Source: Sycon ciliatum
Taxonomy: Eukaryota > Porifera > Calcarea > Leucosolenida > Sycettidae
NCBI RefSeq assembly: GCF_964019385.1
Contig: NC_088643.1
Location: 691,855-755,854, forward strand
Direction of reading: 5' to 3'
Length of the DNA stretch: 64,000 nt
Shown here: piece after piece, positions 20,331 through 31,440 of the stretch
How the letters are laid out: each line of letters starts with the position of its first letter
Numbering within the stretch: position 1 is the stretch's first letter
Made by a program: the position numbers and the translations under genes
The notes under the pieces: model-generated
What the model was told of the DNA's origin: nothing
The model's database searches: none
What the model saw: the letters and a program-made list of their open reading frames with translations, nothing else

Positions 20331-20660
20331 CCCCGCTCATGTTTCAGAGCTTTTATTAAAGCTGAATTGCTGCGCTATAACCACACAAACAGTGAGATCA
20401 CCTCCCTGCTCACTATACGTGATGCTTTCTGGACCAAGCTTCGCAAGCGTGGTTACCCTCCTAGGTTTCTCCACGATGCGTTCAGTGATACCCCAACTAG
20501 CTGTCAACTCATACCTCCAGCTAGCTCTGTGCAAGCATCTGCCTCTTGCCCCACAGTTTTTGTTACTGACTATCACCCTGGCCTCCTCAGCCTTCAACGC
20601 ACCCTGCAAAATTCTTTTCGCGCTGACTTATGTTTTAGGAAACCACATTCACGATGGGTA
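20331..20660 (+). pseudogene. Penelope-like reverse transcriptase fragment, right piece
   Basis: The + strand codes for AFWTKLRKRGYPPRFLHDAF and FVTDYHPGLLSLQRTL, the C-terminal pattern of Penelope-like RTs. It begins right after the 3' target duplication of the hAT-like element. It is an old copy with only the C-terminal region left. Confidence 0.5.
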
Positions 20661-20862
20661 TAGGTATTTTTTACCTCCATGCCTTGCACTCAACCTCGTG
20701 TTTGTTTTTTCGCCTTGCAAGCAACCCCGTGTTTTGTTCACGCTTTTTTCCGCGCTAAATCGCTAAATTGCTTTTTTTCGCGCTAATTACTCGACAGTGT
20801 TCAACGCCTGTCTGTCCAGTTCTCTGGTTATATTGAGTTCCATATTGTCATTTATCTCCATT

Positions 20863-20901
20863 CCTCTGATGAAGTGACTCATGTCACAGAAACCGGTCAG
20901 G
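20863..20901 (+). ncRNA. Hammerhead-ribozyme-like motif in Penelope-like 3' region
   Basis: CTGATGA at 20,866-20,872 is followed by a hairpin (GTGAC-TCAT-GTCAC, 20,874-20,887), then GAAA (20,889-20,892) and CCGGTC (20,893-20,898). CCT before the core can pair with AGG after GGTC, as stem I does. This is the hammerhead layout with a very short stem III that Penelope-like elements are known to carry. An A/A mismatch replaces the usual first pair of stem II, so activity is doubtful. Confidence 0.55.
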
Positions 20902-21091
20902 TTAAAGAACTTGGAACTCTCCTTGCTTGTGAGTGTGTGGTTGTTATGTTCTAAACTTCCCGTGTAGGACCTTCGCCGCTGCTTCACTAGGACTTATATT
21001 CGGGGAAATACGGTAGGAGCTGGGAACTATTTGGTGAATGTGTATGGTCTCTCTGTTTCCGTCTCTTCACCTTGCCTTTCTCTTTTGTTAG
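20902..21091 (+). other. Sequence upstream of the first recognised exon of copy B
   Basis: Nothing recognisable apart from the pyrimidine-rich acceptor cttttgttag at its end. An exon encoding the N-terminal nuclear-receptor-interaction region of CBP is expected somewhere upstream but was not found between 3 and 21 kb. Confidence 0.4.
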
Positions 21092-21338
21092 AATCACACT
21101 GGATCGACTTCCAATTTCATGCTCCAACAACCGCAGAACTCCATGGAGCAGATGTCTTCCCTTCATCGTGAGAAAGCGAAGCTAATTCAACAACAGCTTG
21201 TCTTGCTTCTACATGCTCACAAATGTCAGCGTCGTGAGACTGTTCCGAACGAACCCCCTTGCAAAATACCGCATTGCAGGATCATGAAGTTTGTTCTGAC
21301 CCATATGCAAGTCTGCCAGGCTGGTCGGTCTTGTGAAG
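21092..21338 (+). CDS. KAT3 B exon: TAZ1, first part
   Basis: The exon follows the acceptor cttttgttag and ends at the donor gtaagg, phase 1 out. It codes for [20 protein letters not shown], almost identical to CBP, then [19 protein letters not shown]. These are the first zinc-binding helices of TAZ1, which binds transactivation domains such as those of HIF-type factors. It is the first exon of this gene I can identify; the 5' start is unknown. Confidence 0.9.
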
Positions 21339-21612
21339 GTAAGGCTGCAGATTGCTTGCACTCACTACACTCACTACACTCAGTTAGAATATCACTTTGA
21401 GTCGTTTGGCCCTTTCTGGATATTTGACAAGTAACTCGTCATGCAGCCTTCATCGCGTCTGCATACTCTCTTTTGACGGATGATAATTATTGATATTGAG
21501 TATCCAGGATAAAAAGTTCATGTACTGATTTTACGACCCGTTAGGCACATTACGTTTTCACTGTAGTTGATGTAAGAATGGTGTATCCTGTCCTTTTCTT
21601 TGCTCCTTTCAG

Positions 21613-21714
21613 TTGCACACTGCGCATCATCGCGTCAGATCATCAACCACTGGAGAAACTGTGCGAAGCCGGACTGTACTGTGTGTAGTTCACTGCGGGC
21701 TCCCAATCGACCTG
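21613..21714 (+). CDS. KAT3 B exon: TAZ1, last part
   Basis: [17 protein letters not shown]-like coding (here [13 protein letters not shown] and CAKPDCTVC) completes the TAZ1 zinc sites. It enters in phase 1 (g+tt = Val) and leaves in phase 1 at cctg|gtaagt. The following intron to 22,173 shows nothing recognisable. Confidence 0.9.
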
Positions 21715-22173
21715 GTAAGTTACTCTTGTGTTACTGTTATTTTTGAACGGGTAGGTGATCATAATATCTGATTGTGGATAACTGAATTGTATTCTGGCCC
21801 TTCTTGGCTGACCATTCAAATCATGATGCTGTCGATTTTCCACAACTACACCGACATTTAGAAGTGCATTCATGGGCTAGACGTGGGGATTGTACACGAT
21901 TCAAATAAACCGAGATCTTTTGTCACGCAATACGTGTATGTACATGCCATTGTACTACCATTGCCTGCACACACATACACAGAGAAATTGGACTGGATTC
22001 TGGCTATGCCCGACGTACTGTGTCAGTTTGCTTTGGCATACATTTTGAATAAAGCCCATTGTGCTTGCATTGCCACTGGCGGGGATATGTCCTTCACTGT
22101 ACCTGTTCTCTGGTTTAATCACCAGTCGACGCCTATGATACTTAGGTACAGAGCCATAATTGTTTTTGTACAG

Positions 22174-22582
22174 ATGTTCTGAATGGCGTGAACTCAACAC
22201 CGGGCATGGTGAATGGACTAAACCCAGCAACAGCTGCTGCCCACATGATCAATGCAAAACAAGGCATGGGAATGCTGCCTCTGCCTGGGAATGGTGTTGG
22301 TGCTGCAGGATCAGCTGGTGCAACGCCACTGCCCGGTATTTCTAATCTCGGTCTGCATAATGGTTCGGCTATGTACAACAACTTGCCGAACAATGGCATG
22401 CTTCCTTCTGGTGGCAATCACATCGGTTCAGCTCCTGGTTTTGGCATACGTGGTGGCAGTCCTGGCCTGCTTCCCAATTTTGCGTTGCCTACGGGTAATG
22501 TTGGTGCTGGCAATATGCAACAGCCAGGTGCCTACCCCATGGCCAATAATGAGCACAGCACTAACCTGGTCATACAGCAGGT
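22174..22582 (+). CDS. KAT3 B exon: Gly/Asn/Pro-rich linker between TAZ1 and KIX
   Basis: The 409-nt exon enters in phase 1 and ends cagcaggt|gtaagt in phase 2. It is low complexity (VNSTPGMVNGLNPATAAAH, MLPLPGNGVGAAGS, PNNGMLPSGGNH), like the TAZ1-KIX linker of CBP. The chosen donor is supported because the phase fits the next exon. The intron 22,583-22,983 holds nothing recognisable. Confidence 0.85.
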
Positions 22583-22983
22583 GTAAGTTTTCCATTCTTA
22601 ACTATGGCACCGCTTGTGTGCACCTGTTTCTACTTCTGTGAACTGAATTTCACCTGGTTTTGAGTTACGATCCTACAGAAATGTGCACCTGTTAAGTTTG
22701 CAGAGGAAGCACACCTGTGTTATCCTGTGTTGTGCCAAACCTAGCCTCTAAGTTTGAGCACTGCTGGTTTACCTATTTCGTGTGAGAAGCATAGTATTCT
22801 GGGTTGTTTTCTAACCCCAAACTTCTATCCTGAACACCCTTTGTGTTTGATCTTGGAATAGCATTCACCCAGTATCGTGTCCTGAGAAATCTGACTCACT
22901 ATCTGCTTCGTACGTTCGCGTGTTGACGCTGCTGCTAGTCCTGTCATGTTTTCTCTGGCTGTGATGCTTTGGGTACTTTATAG

Positions 22984-23076
22984 GTCCAGTTTGTTGCAAG
23001 TTTGCCCACCTGTGGCGAATCAACCTTGGCATGAGAGTTATCCCAACGCCCGTCGCCAGGATGTCATTCGCAAAGT
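22984..23076 (+). CDS. KAT3 B exon: KIX helix 1
   Basis: The frame gives PWHESYPNARRQDVIRKV, matching the start of the CBP KIX domain (WHEHVTQDLRNHLVHKLV). The acceptor is tttatag and the donor caaagt|gtgagt, phase 2 in and 2 out. Confidence 0.85.
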
Positions 23077-23360
23077 GTGAGTTCTGTTGCCATTGTCGGG
23101 TTTTGAGTGTGCTTGGTGAAGCATCCACATACATTTTAGTACTAGTTGCATTGCCTCGTTGTATCAGGCTGCACAAGCTGTCGTGGGGTGCATCAACATT
23201 GAATACCAGGGGCAAGTGTCAACTGCAAGAGGGGCTCTAGAGGCAAACAGTTGTCCTAAGCTAAAGGGGTTTGTGTGGACATCTGTTTTCATCTCTGCCC
23301 AATGACATTAATTTTACTGTCCAAGTAACTCTTGTCTTTTCTGAAATGTTTTCTCTTCAG

Positions 23361-23472
23361 GTTTCAAAAGCTCGCCATGTCTTTTCCTCATCTAAACCCT
23401 CGGCATTACCAGCGCATTGGCCAGTTTTCCATGAAAATGGAAGGCATGCACTTCTCCCATGCGAAAAGCGAA
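23361..23472 (+). CDS. KAT3 B exon: KIX helix 2 and start of helix 3
   Basis: It codes for FQKLAMSFPHLNPRHY and KMEGMHFSHAKSE, parallel to FPTPDPAALKDRRM and KVEGDMYESANSR of human KIX. It follows ctcttcag and ends at gaa|gtgagt in phase 0. Conservation is moderate, weaker than for HAT or TAZ1. Confidence 0.82.
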
Positions 23473-23924
23473 GTGAGTTGTGTACACATTCTTTGTCAAA
23501 TTGTGGATCTATTTTTTTTACTTCATGCTTGTTTTCATCTTTCCACTGCTGGTATGTGATTTGGTCTGACCGTGCGCATTTGCCACCACGTCAGGGAAAT
23601 GTATAGCCCTGGGTAGAAGTCTCCAGGATCTCAAAATGTGCAGATATAGTATGACTATGAGATGTATTTTACGAAAGACGCAACCCCCGTTAGCTGTTGA
23701 TATGCAGCGAAGAATACCTGTGAATCAATAAGAGAGGATAAAGAGTTGACAGTAAAGAATTGAGAAAGAGCCCTGGTCGATTATGCCTTGGTATCCCTAG
23801 TAAGTAATTAGTTTTCTGGAGAGAAGCAAATGGGTGAGATTGTGGGCGAAATGAGGCAACATCCCACTCAACCCTCGTCGTTGGTAAAACAAAAAGCTCA
23901 TCATTTCAATACTCAGACAATAGA

Positions 23925-25613
23925 CCGATCCCGAAAAGATTGTCTGGGTTCGTGAAAGTGGGCACGCGTGCAAGCCAGCATGTGTGAAGTGCTTCGTTTT
24001 GTATTCAGTTTGTGCGTGTCAGCTCATGGCGGAGGAGAGAGAGACTTTTGCTCGCCGAGCTGAAGCTAAAGGATTTGATGGAGTCCTGCCAGCAGCTAGT
24101 CGAAGAACCTTCGATACCTTAGGCAGACCCTGACGGAGTTTGGAGGCCAGCTTGAGCTAGCTCTCGGTCGACGGTGAGGAGAGAAACATTCGCGTGGCGA
24201 TCGACTCTCCGTAAAAAATGCAAGCTACATAGCGCCGACATCTGCAACAGCTACGATTTCAGCTAACTAATTACTTCTCGATCTCCTGCTTCACAAAGTT
24301 CAACTGTTTACAAGTCCTGACTGTTGTAGTCTGAAGCTGGAATCTCATCGCCCACCTACAGGTAGCTTTTGGAGCTGATGGATTTCCCGACTTGGACTCC
24401 TTCCGCAAACTCTCGCAACATTACTACAGTGTATGCTGTGTTTCCGCACGCTCGTGTCGACATGTCACCTATATGTACCGGGTCGCGGAGGAGCTTGACG
24501 ACCTCCGCTGACTCCAGGTTTCCGAAATCCTGCCGTCGTCTTCGTTGATGTCGCTGGTGACATTCTCCCCTTGCAGGACGTGTGCATAATTGTCGTCCCG
24601 GGGGTAAAGACTATGTTGTCTTTCGAACTAGTTCTTCATCACGCTCGCGCGAATGATGTTTCTTATCATGAATTCGTTCTGACGGTGTGACACGGCGATG
24701 GTCTTGGGTGGGGCACTGGCTTGGCGAGAACGATAACTTCTTGTGCAATATAACATTGATCGGCTGCAGGTGAGTACAGTCACTTCGTGGTTGGTCCTAT
24801 AGGAGGGCAGCTGCCAGGAAAGAGGCAGGACTCATCGAAGGCGAAGCGCTCGCAACAAACAATAGCACTCGAAATATCTAATAAGATTTAGGGCCTATCG
24901 CTTTGAGCCACAGCGCTCACAGCCTTGCCTACTTCATCAAAGTGAGCTCTACATGTTCGTTGACCTCTTCACACTACACAGAAGAGCGAAACAAGGATTA
25001 TGTCTTAGCATTTCAACTCCAACAGCAGACCATTACCAGTGCGAGAGAGAAAACTACAAAGGGCTTTGCTTTCTGTCGCATCCCCTCTCTCTTGCATGCA
25101 ACTAACGCGAAAACCGTGTACAGGTCCTCCCTCGTTAGTAGATAATCTCTGGGCCATCGAAAAAGTTATCTTATAACGAGATTATCTTGTAGCAGGACTT
25201 GCAGCTAAAGGTGAAATAGGCACTACTTCATACTTACCGGAGCAACCCTCGAAACAACATAAATTATCGATGCTTCAACTCGTTATAAGATAATTGAAAT
25301 TACTCCAACATAACTCTTCCTTGGATGCAAAGGATTGTCCATATTCACGAATACATAGACATAATACGTTTCCTCTTTCTGCTTTATCCGTGTTTTGACC
25401 TTGGTCCTGCATCAATATTATCCTATACTGAGGGTTTGGCACTCCAGGGACCTGGGCGAGGACCTGTACTTGTGACCCTCGCATTCACACGTGAACTATC
25501 AAACACGTCTTGTGCCGCATGCTGATCAGGTAGTGCCATGTATGTGTTAGATCTACAGTGTACTCTCAGTTGACATACCCCCTTTCGAACCCAGACAATC
25601 TTTTCGGGATTGG
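23925..25613. mobile_element. DNA transposon remnant with about 27-bp inverted ends
   Basis: atcccgaaaagattgtctgg near 23,933 is mirrored by ccagacaatcttttcgggat near 25,590-25,609. The enclosed 1.7 kb has no clear transposase; a short frame at 24,027 (MAEERETFARRAEAKG) is the only coding hint. It lies in the intron between the second and third KIX exons. The superfamily is unknown. Confidence 0.55.
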
Positions 25614-25764
25614 TCCAGTATCACATAGATTTCTCCTTTACTGAGTTTGTGTGTTCCATACATTCCACGTATAAATGATTTCCTAACACTAGATGCGCTG
25701 TATGAGTCTCGTAGAGAACACTAGCAATGGCAATTTTTGTGGACTGTGATTTAATCATTTGCAG

Positions 25765-25896
25765 ATTGAGTATATCAGTATGGTGTCAGCAAAAGTGGAT
25801 GCTAACATACAGTCACAGATTGCGAAACGCCAGCAGCAACAGCAGCAGCAGCAACAACAGGTGCAGCAGCAGCAGCAAAACGGAGGTCGAGGTACA
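25765..25896 (+). CDS. KAT3 B exon: KIX helix 3 end and polyglutamine
   Basis: It codes for IEYISMVSAKVDANIQSQIA then KRQQQ and a Gln run, in the place of CBP EYYHLLAEKIYKIQKE. It enters in phase 0. The donor is uncertain: gtgtga after 25,896 (phase 0), gtgatg after 25,898 (phase 2) or gtacag after 25,891 (phase 1). Only the first two can join the next exon in frame; the third would join directly to the bromodomain exon at 32,672. Confidence 0.75.
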
Positions 25897-26191
25897 GTGT
25901 GATGTAATAATGTAAACAGCCTAATGTTTGCGACGTATGTATTTTTGCCAATTTTGGGAGAAGAAGAACGTAACGTGAATATTGACCATCGTGAAATCAA
26001 ACTTCAACAATGAGTATATGTGTGTAACCACAGTGTTCCGTTAAAATTTGCCATCGTAAAATCGCTGGCTCTGAGAAACCCGGAAATATTTAGTGACGCG
26101 AATATTGGGCGGTTTACGGTATGTGCCTTGCAGTACATGCTGTATTTCATTGGTGCGGTGTTAGCGAAGTGCTTTGGTGGATCCTGTACAG

Positions 26192-26563
26192 AGATATACT
26201 AGTATGTTTAACAATGCTGATCCTATGCTTTTCTCTGCTCATGCAGCTAACTCCATGAATATGGACATTGCAACACAACAGGCAATGACTACGCAGCAGA
26301 TCACTGCAATGCAGCAGCTGCAACAACAGCATCAGCGCCAGCTTCTCCACCAGCAACACCAGCAGCGCCTTCAGCAGTTACCCCACCAGCAGCAGCACCA
26401 GCACCAGCACCAGCAGCAGCAACAACAACAGCAGCAGCAGATGGAAGCTCAGCTGAACCAAAGCCAGTCCACAGCACAGCAGTTTCAATGGCTGACCAAT
26501 GCGCCTAACCTCTCAGCTTCTAGCACACCTGTGCTGAACATAAATGTCCAAACCGAAGGCGAG
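26192..26563 (+). CDS. KAT3 B exon X: His/Gln-rich linker (unit 1)
   Basis: The 372-nt exon is phase 0-0 (acceptor cctgtacag, donor gag|gtatgc). It codes for SMFNNADPMLFSAHAANSM, a QLQQQHQRQ-type Gln/His run and VLNINVQTEGE. There is no known domain; it lies in the KIX-bromodomain linker. Confidence 0.8.
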
Positions 26564-26839
26564 GTATGCATTAGCTGTAGATTGTGGTGCGAGGTGCTCC
26601 AACTCTGCAACAGCTGCAACAGTTCTGTTGGAAAGTGTATTTTCTACATTGTGCAGATGAAACCGGTTGTAGTGGGCTCAGCTGACCCGCTATAGGAAAT
26701 GGATCACGGTTGCTTTGGTCATAAGCACTTGGTCCTACTGAAATTTTGCTCTAAAAACACGTATGCTGAAAGGGAATGAATCCTTCGAAGTGGACTAATA
26801 TAAGAGTGTCCTTTCCTTCTTTTTTTCCTTCTGCTGTAG

Positions 26840-27170
26840 ACCACATCTAATGTATCGACAACGTCTGCCCCTTCATCTCAGCCTGTTGCTACTCCAATTC
26901 AGGCTGCAGCGTCCTCGGCTAGCTCTCTGTTTTCCAGCACTAACATGCTATCTGCAGCGTCCTCGGCTAGCTCTATGTTTTCCAGCACTAACATGTTTTC
27001 CAGCACTAACATGCTATCTGCAGTAAATCAGTCGCCAGCAGCTGTCGCTGCAGCGTCGGACAGCACACTTCTTCAACAGTCCGGTGCTGGAGACATGGAT
27101 ACTGGCAGTCTTCCGGCCAATATGTTTCCATCTACCACTCCAGAAGCTGACGGAGTTCCAGGCAAGACAT
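26840..27170 (+). CDS. KAT3 B exon Y: Ser/Thr/Ala-rich linker (unit 1)
   Basis: It is phase 0 in and phase 1 out (aca t|gtaagc). It codes for TTSNVSTTSAPSSQPV and three near-repeats of SSTNM, and ends TPEADGVPGKT. It is 66 nt longer than its copy because of that internal repeat. It joins in frame to the bromodomain exon at 32,672. Confidence 0.8.
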
Positions 27171-27509
27171 GTAAGCTCATAATGCTGTTGATGTTACCCC
27201 GTTATGGACTGAACTCAATGTATGTGGAGCATTGTGCAATAATGTAAACAGCCTAATGTTTGCGACGTATTTATTTTTGCTAATTTTGGGAGAAGAAGAA
27301 CATAACATGAATATTGACCATCGTGAAATCAAACTTCTACAATGAGTGATGTGTGTAACCACTGTGTTCCGTGAAAATTTGCCATCGTAAACTTGCTGGA
27401 TGTGAGAAACCCCGAATATTAGTGACACGGTTTACGGTATGTGCCTTGCAGTACATGCTGTAGGTCATTGGTGCGGTGTTAGCGAAGTGCTTTGGTGGAT
27501 CCTGTGCAG

Positions 27510-27833
27510 AGATATACTAGTATGTTTAACAATGCTGATCCTATGCTTTTCTCTGCTCATGCAGCTAACTCCATGAATATGGACATTGCAACACAACAGG
27601 CAATGACTGCGCAGCATATCACTGCAATGCAGCAGCTGCAACAACAGCATCAGCGCCAGCTTCTCCACCAGCAACAGCACCACCAGCAGCAACAACAACA
27701 GCAGCAGCAGATGGAAGCTAAGCTGAACCAAAGCCAGTCCACAGCACAGCAGTTTCAATGGCTGACCAATGCGCCTAACCGCTCAGCTTCTAGCACACCC
27801 GTGCTGAACATAAATGTCCAAACCGAAGGCGAG
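27510..27833 (+). CDS. KAT3 B exon X' (unit 2 copy of X)
   Basis: 324 nt, phase 0-0, about 95% like exon X but with a shorter Gln/His run. Splice sites are kept (cctgtgcag, gag|gtatgc). Using it after exon Y would shift the frame. Confidence 0.75.
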
Positions 27834-28094
27834 GTATGCATTAGCTGTAGATTGTGGTGCGAGGTGCTCCAACTCCAGTTCTGTTGGAAAGTGTATTTTC
27901 TACATTGTGCAGATGAAACCGGTTGTAGTGGGCTCAGCTGACCCGCTATAGGAAATGGATCACGGTTGCTTTGGTCATAAGCTCTTGGTCCTACTGAAAT
28001 TTTGCTCTAAAACACGTATGCCGAAAGGGAATGAATCCTTCGAAGTGGACTAATATAAGTGTGTCCTTTCCTTCTTTTTTTCCTTCTGCTGTAG

Positions 28095-28359
28095 GCCACA
28101 TCTAATGTATCGACAACGTCTGCCCCTTCATCTCAGCCTGTTGCTACTCCAATTCAGGCTGCAGCGTCCTCGGCTCGCTCTCTGTTTTCCAGCACTAACA
28201 TGCTATCTGCAGTAAATCAGTCGCCAGCAGCTGTCGCTGCAGCGTCGGACAGCACACTTCTTCAACAGTCCGGTGCTGGAGACATGGATACTGGCAGTCT
28301 TCCGGCCAATATGTTTCCACCTACCACTCCAGAAGCTGACGGAGTTCCAGGCAAGACAT
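28095..28359 (+). CDS. KAT3 B exon Y' (unit 2 copy of Y)
   Basis: 265 nt, phase 0 in and 1 out, same splice sites as Y. It codes for ATSNVSTTSAP to DGVPGKT without the internal SSTNM repeats. It fits the bromodomain exon in frame. Confidence 0.75.
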
Positions 28360-28721
28360 GTAAGCTCATCTTATGCTGTTGATGTTAACCCGTTATGGAC
28401 TGAACTCAATGTATGTGGAGAATTGTGCCCTCAAATTCTTTACCTCAATCGAATTGGACGTAACTTTAGTTTCCCCCAGACAATTGTCATCATCTTGGGC
28501 ATCCTGGAAAGCCCCTGACGAGAGGAACACGATGAGCCCAAACTCGAGTCCACGAGATGCGCTGGACCAGCGCTGCAAGCCAGCGAAGGCGTTTCAGCGC
28601 GGGGCTCGCGCTCTAGATCGATCTCCATCCGCCATTTCACTTTCCTTACTCGTATGTACTATGGTATAACCTAACACTGGTTAAAAACCAGTATTAGATA
28701 AACCTTGTTATAGTTCACGCA

Positions 28722-29498
28722 ATTGTTAGATTGACAGCATGAAACAAGGTGGAGGACACAGTGTTCGGAAACAGTGACCTTACTACATACTTCCGCGGTT
28801 GGCAGAGCCCCGGTCCCTGCGGACCATTTGAACCATATGGGTATCGCACCCGGTTCTGACCCTCATTATGCTAGGGGGTTAGGAGACTACTCCTGATGTC
28901 GTCTTGTTGTCTTCGCTCTTTTCTTTAACTTGTATAAAGACTTCTTTTTCTTTTTCTTTTTTCTTCCAACTTCTGCCCATGGCGTCCTTCTCTCAGCTCG
29001 TTTGTAGATGAAATTCAAGTTTTCTTGACCAGTACTAGTTTGCGTGGCAGCATCAACGGCAGGCAGGTTAAAGAGTGGAGGCAACCAACGTGTAGCCGGG
29101 GTGTTCCGACGTGGTGAAGGCCTACCCATGGCCACGTCGGGACATCACCAACCCCGTCTACAGAGAGCACCTTCTCGCGACAGTGTCATGGTGATGACAA
29201 AAAAACTGTTGACAGTTGATGAGCTGACAGAAGGACGCCATGGGCAGAAGTTGGAAGAAAAAAGAAAAAGAAAGAGAAGCCTTTATACAAGTTAAAGAAA
29301 AGAGCGAAGAAAACAAGACGACATCAGGAGTAGTCTCCTAACCCCCTAGCATAATGAGGGTCAGAACCGGGTGTGATACCCATATGGTTCAAATGGTCCG
29401 CAGGGACCGGGGCTCTGCCAACCGCGGAAGGTTGTAGTAAGGTCACTGTTTCTGAACACAGTGTCCTCTACCTTGTTTCATGCTGTCAATCTAACAAT
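28722..29498. mobile_element. Foldback element with inverted ends of about 280 bp
   Basis: The left arm starts attgttagattgacagcat and the right arm is its complement ending at 29,498. The arms stay complementary through ccccggtccctgcgg and cttctgcccatggcg. The short centre has no transposase. It lies in the intron before the bromodomain. Confidence 0.75.
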
Positions 29499-30776
29499 CG
29501 TATGTACTAGTAGCTGAAATATTTTGTAGGCACTCGCGGGAACCCCTGTTCGAATTTGAAAGAGCGTAGCCTTGCCAACAGCCGACGAGTTCAGGGGAAA
29601 TCCCGGGCGTTCAGTCACGAATTCACGGCCGTGGATGCCAATTGACCGTGACGAAGGTTACGCGCGTCGTAACTCACTCACCGTTCATCGTATCGCTTCG
29701 TAAATTGTTCGAGACGACAGCTGAGAGTTTAGTCTTCTCCCTACATATTTCGTTCTCTCCAAACAACTGAGAATTGACCAAGTTACGATAGTTACGATAG
29801 TTTGAAAATATTTGAAATGTGTAGAATTTATCGATCACCGGCGATCGATTATAGTATGTGCCGTCGGCAAAGGGTCGATTTGGGTAGGTCACGTGTACCC
29901 CACGGTACGAGCTTGAAGCTGAGAGTGATTTACACCTGCGCACAGTCATTCAGTGCATTCCGTCGGCAGGGCGGATCACCATTTTTCTCAATTTCTGACT
30001 TTGGTCTTGAGGGAAAATAGCGGGGGATCGGGAGCTGGGAGATGACTGGAGAAAGCTCAAAAATCAACCAATCGAAAAGCCAAGAAAAAACTTCGTGCCA
30101 CAAATACAAAAGAAAGAAAAAACTTCCTGTCAGGTAGCAGTAAAATACCTACTACACACTGTATTCGACCTCACGGAATACCACGGCATGCCATTTCCAC
30201 CCCCCAGAGGCCCTCGGCACCGGATTGGAATGTCCACGGCGCGGTAGGGCAGGAGCCACGGAATGAACTCGTGCCAAAACTGCCCTTCACGTGAGCAAAT
30301 CACCATGGGTACTCGCGGCACGGCACTCACGGTACCGTAGTGGAAATCGGCCCCTATTAAGGGGGCAGCCTGGTCGTAAAATCCCTGAAAAATCGAATTT
30401 GTTAATTCATATCAAATGCTACATCAGTTGAAAGAGCATGAATAGCTGGAAAATCTCTGAATCTTTTCTCGATCTGACCAGTCGTTCAAGAGTTATGGCC
30501 GAAAATGTGCTTTTGCAAGGAAAGATTTTTGTTGCACGCTGTCATTTGTTGGTAGCACTGTTTTTGAATGTGAGCAGACCGTGCGCAACTTTGTCGTATC
30601 ATGGAAAGACGCGAAAGTGTGTAAACATTTGCTCCAAGTCCAAAAAAGTCCAAAACAAGTTTTTTAGCCACGTATTGGGCTGCACGGCGGCGGGCTTTTC
30701 GTGCAGCAGGACTTTTGCCAGCACCCTCGTGACGTTGCAGATATGTGGCTTGATTATTGTAGTTGACGTTGATTTA
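29499..30776. other. Intron sequence without recognised features
   Basis: No exon, RNA gene or named repeat is seen here. Several A/G-rich stretches occur (30,060-30,125). Confidence 0.4.
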
Positions 30777-31177
30777 GGCTGTGTTTACATGAGGCGTTTC
30801 AACCCGGGTTGAGTTCGACCCGGGTCAGATTTCAACCCGCCATGTGCACAAAATGAATGGCGCGTTTACATGACGCATTGCGCTTGACGCGGGTTGAAAT
30901 TTCGCCCCGGGTTGATTTCAACCCGGGTCAGGAAAATTGTACTAACGTACTTCTGTGCGTATCTCGTGCCAGGTTTGAACAGCACTGCACATGCAAATTT
31001 CGCGCGAACGGATTCACGTGACCATACAGGATTCTAGAAGTGGACTTTTGGCGGCATATCAGTATTTGACCCGGGTCAACTCTCTTCATGTAAACGCTCA
31101 CCTCTTTTGTCTATCGTACAGACTTTCAACCCGGGCTGAACTCGACCCGGGTTGAAGTTTCTCATGTAAACACAGCC
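30777..31177. mobile_element. Harbinger-like MITE, TTA target duplication
   Basis: The ends ggctgtgtttacatgag and their complement are flanked by TTA (30,774-30,776 and 31,178-31,180). Subterminal aacccggg/cccgggtt palindromes repeat many times. A partial copy lies at 60,107-60,315. Confidence 0.82.
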
Positions 31178-31440
31178 TTAGTGACTTTGGCAAGTGTCGT
31201 GTCAAGAAGTCAGGTAGGATTCAGTACTAGGCAGTAGTGGAACGTGAGTGGTAGTCTTTGCCGATTTATGAGGGTATCCTGGATTCGGTTTGAAACGCTG
31301 TGGAAATGGCTTGCTGTGGAGGTCCCAGCACTGGATGCTGTGTCAAAGGTACGACCTCGTAGCACGCCCTGAACCTAAAAATATTCAAAAATTGACTTGG
31401 GTCTGTGAGAGTCTGTGACAGAACACCCACTCCTGCCGTT

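Larger units (their letters stand above)
25905..28428 (+). repeat. Tandem duplication of about 1.3 kb carrying two exons
   Basis: Unit 1 (about 25,905-27,234) and unit 2 (about 27,235-28,428) are head to tail. They begin with the same taatgtaaacagcctaatg block and include intron, exon X, intron and exon Y. The units differ by small indels and a few substitutions, so the duplication is recent. Confidence 0.9.

Noticed and set aside
23280-23350. Short open frames in the KIX introns taken as extra KIX exons (23,031-23,240)
   Set aside because: The frame that matches KIX ends at 23,076 and resumes at 23,361 with matching phase; the other frames are shadows.
28780-28870. Possible tRNA-like or SINE head in the foldback arm
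   Set aside because: No box A/box B spacing or cloverleaf could be made.
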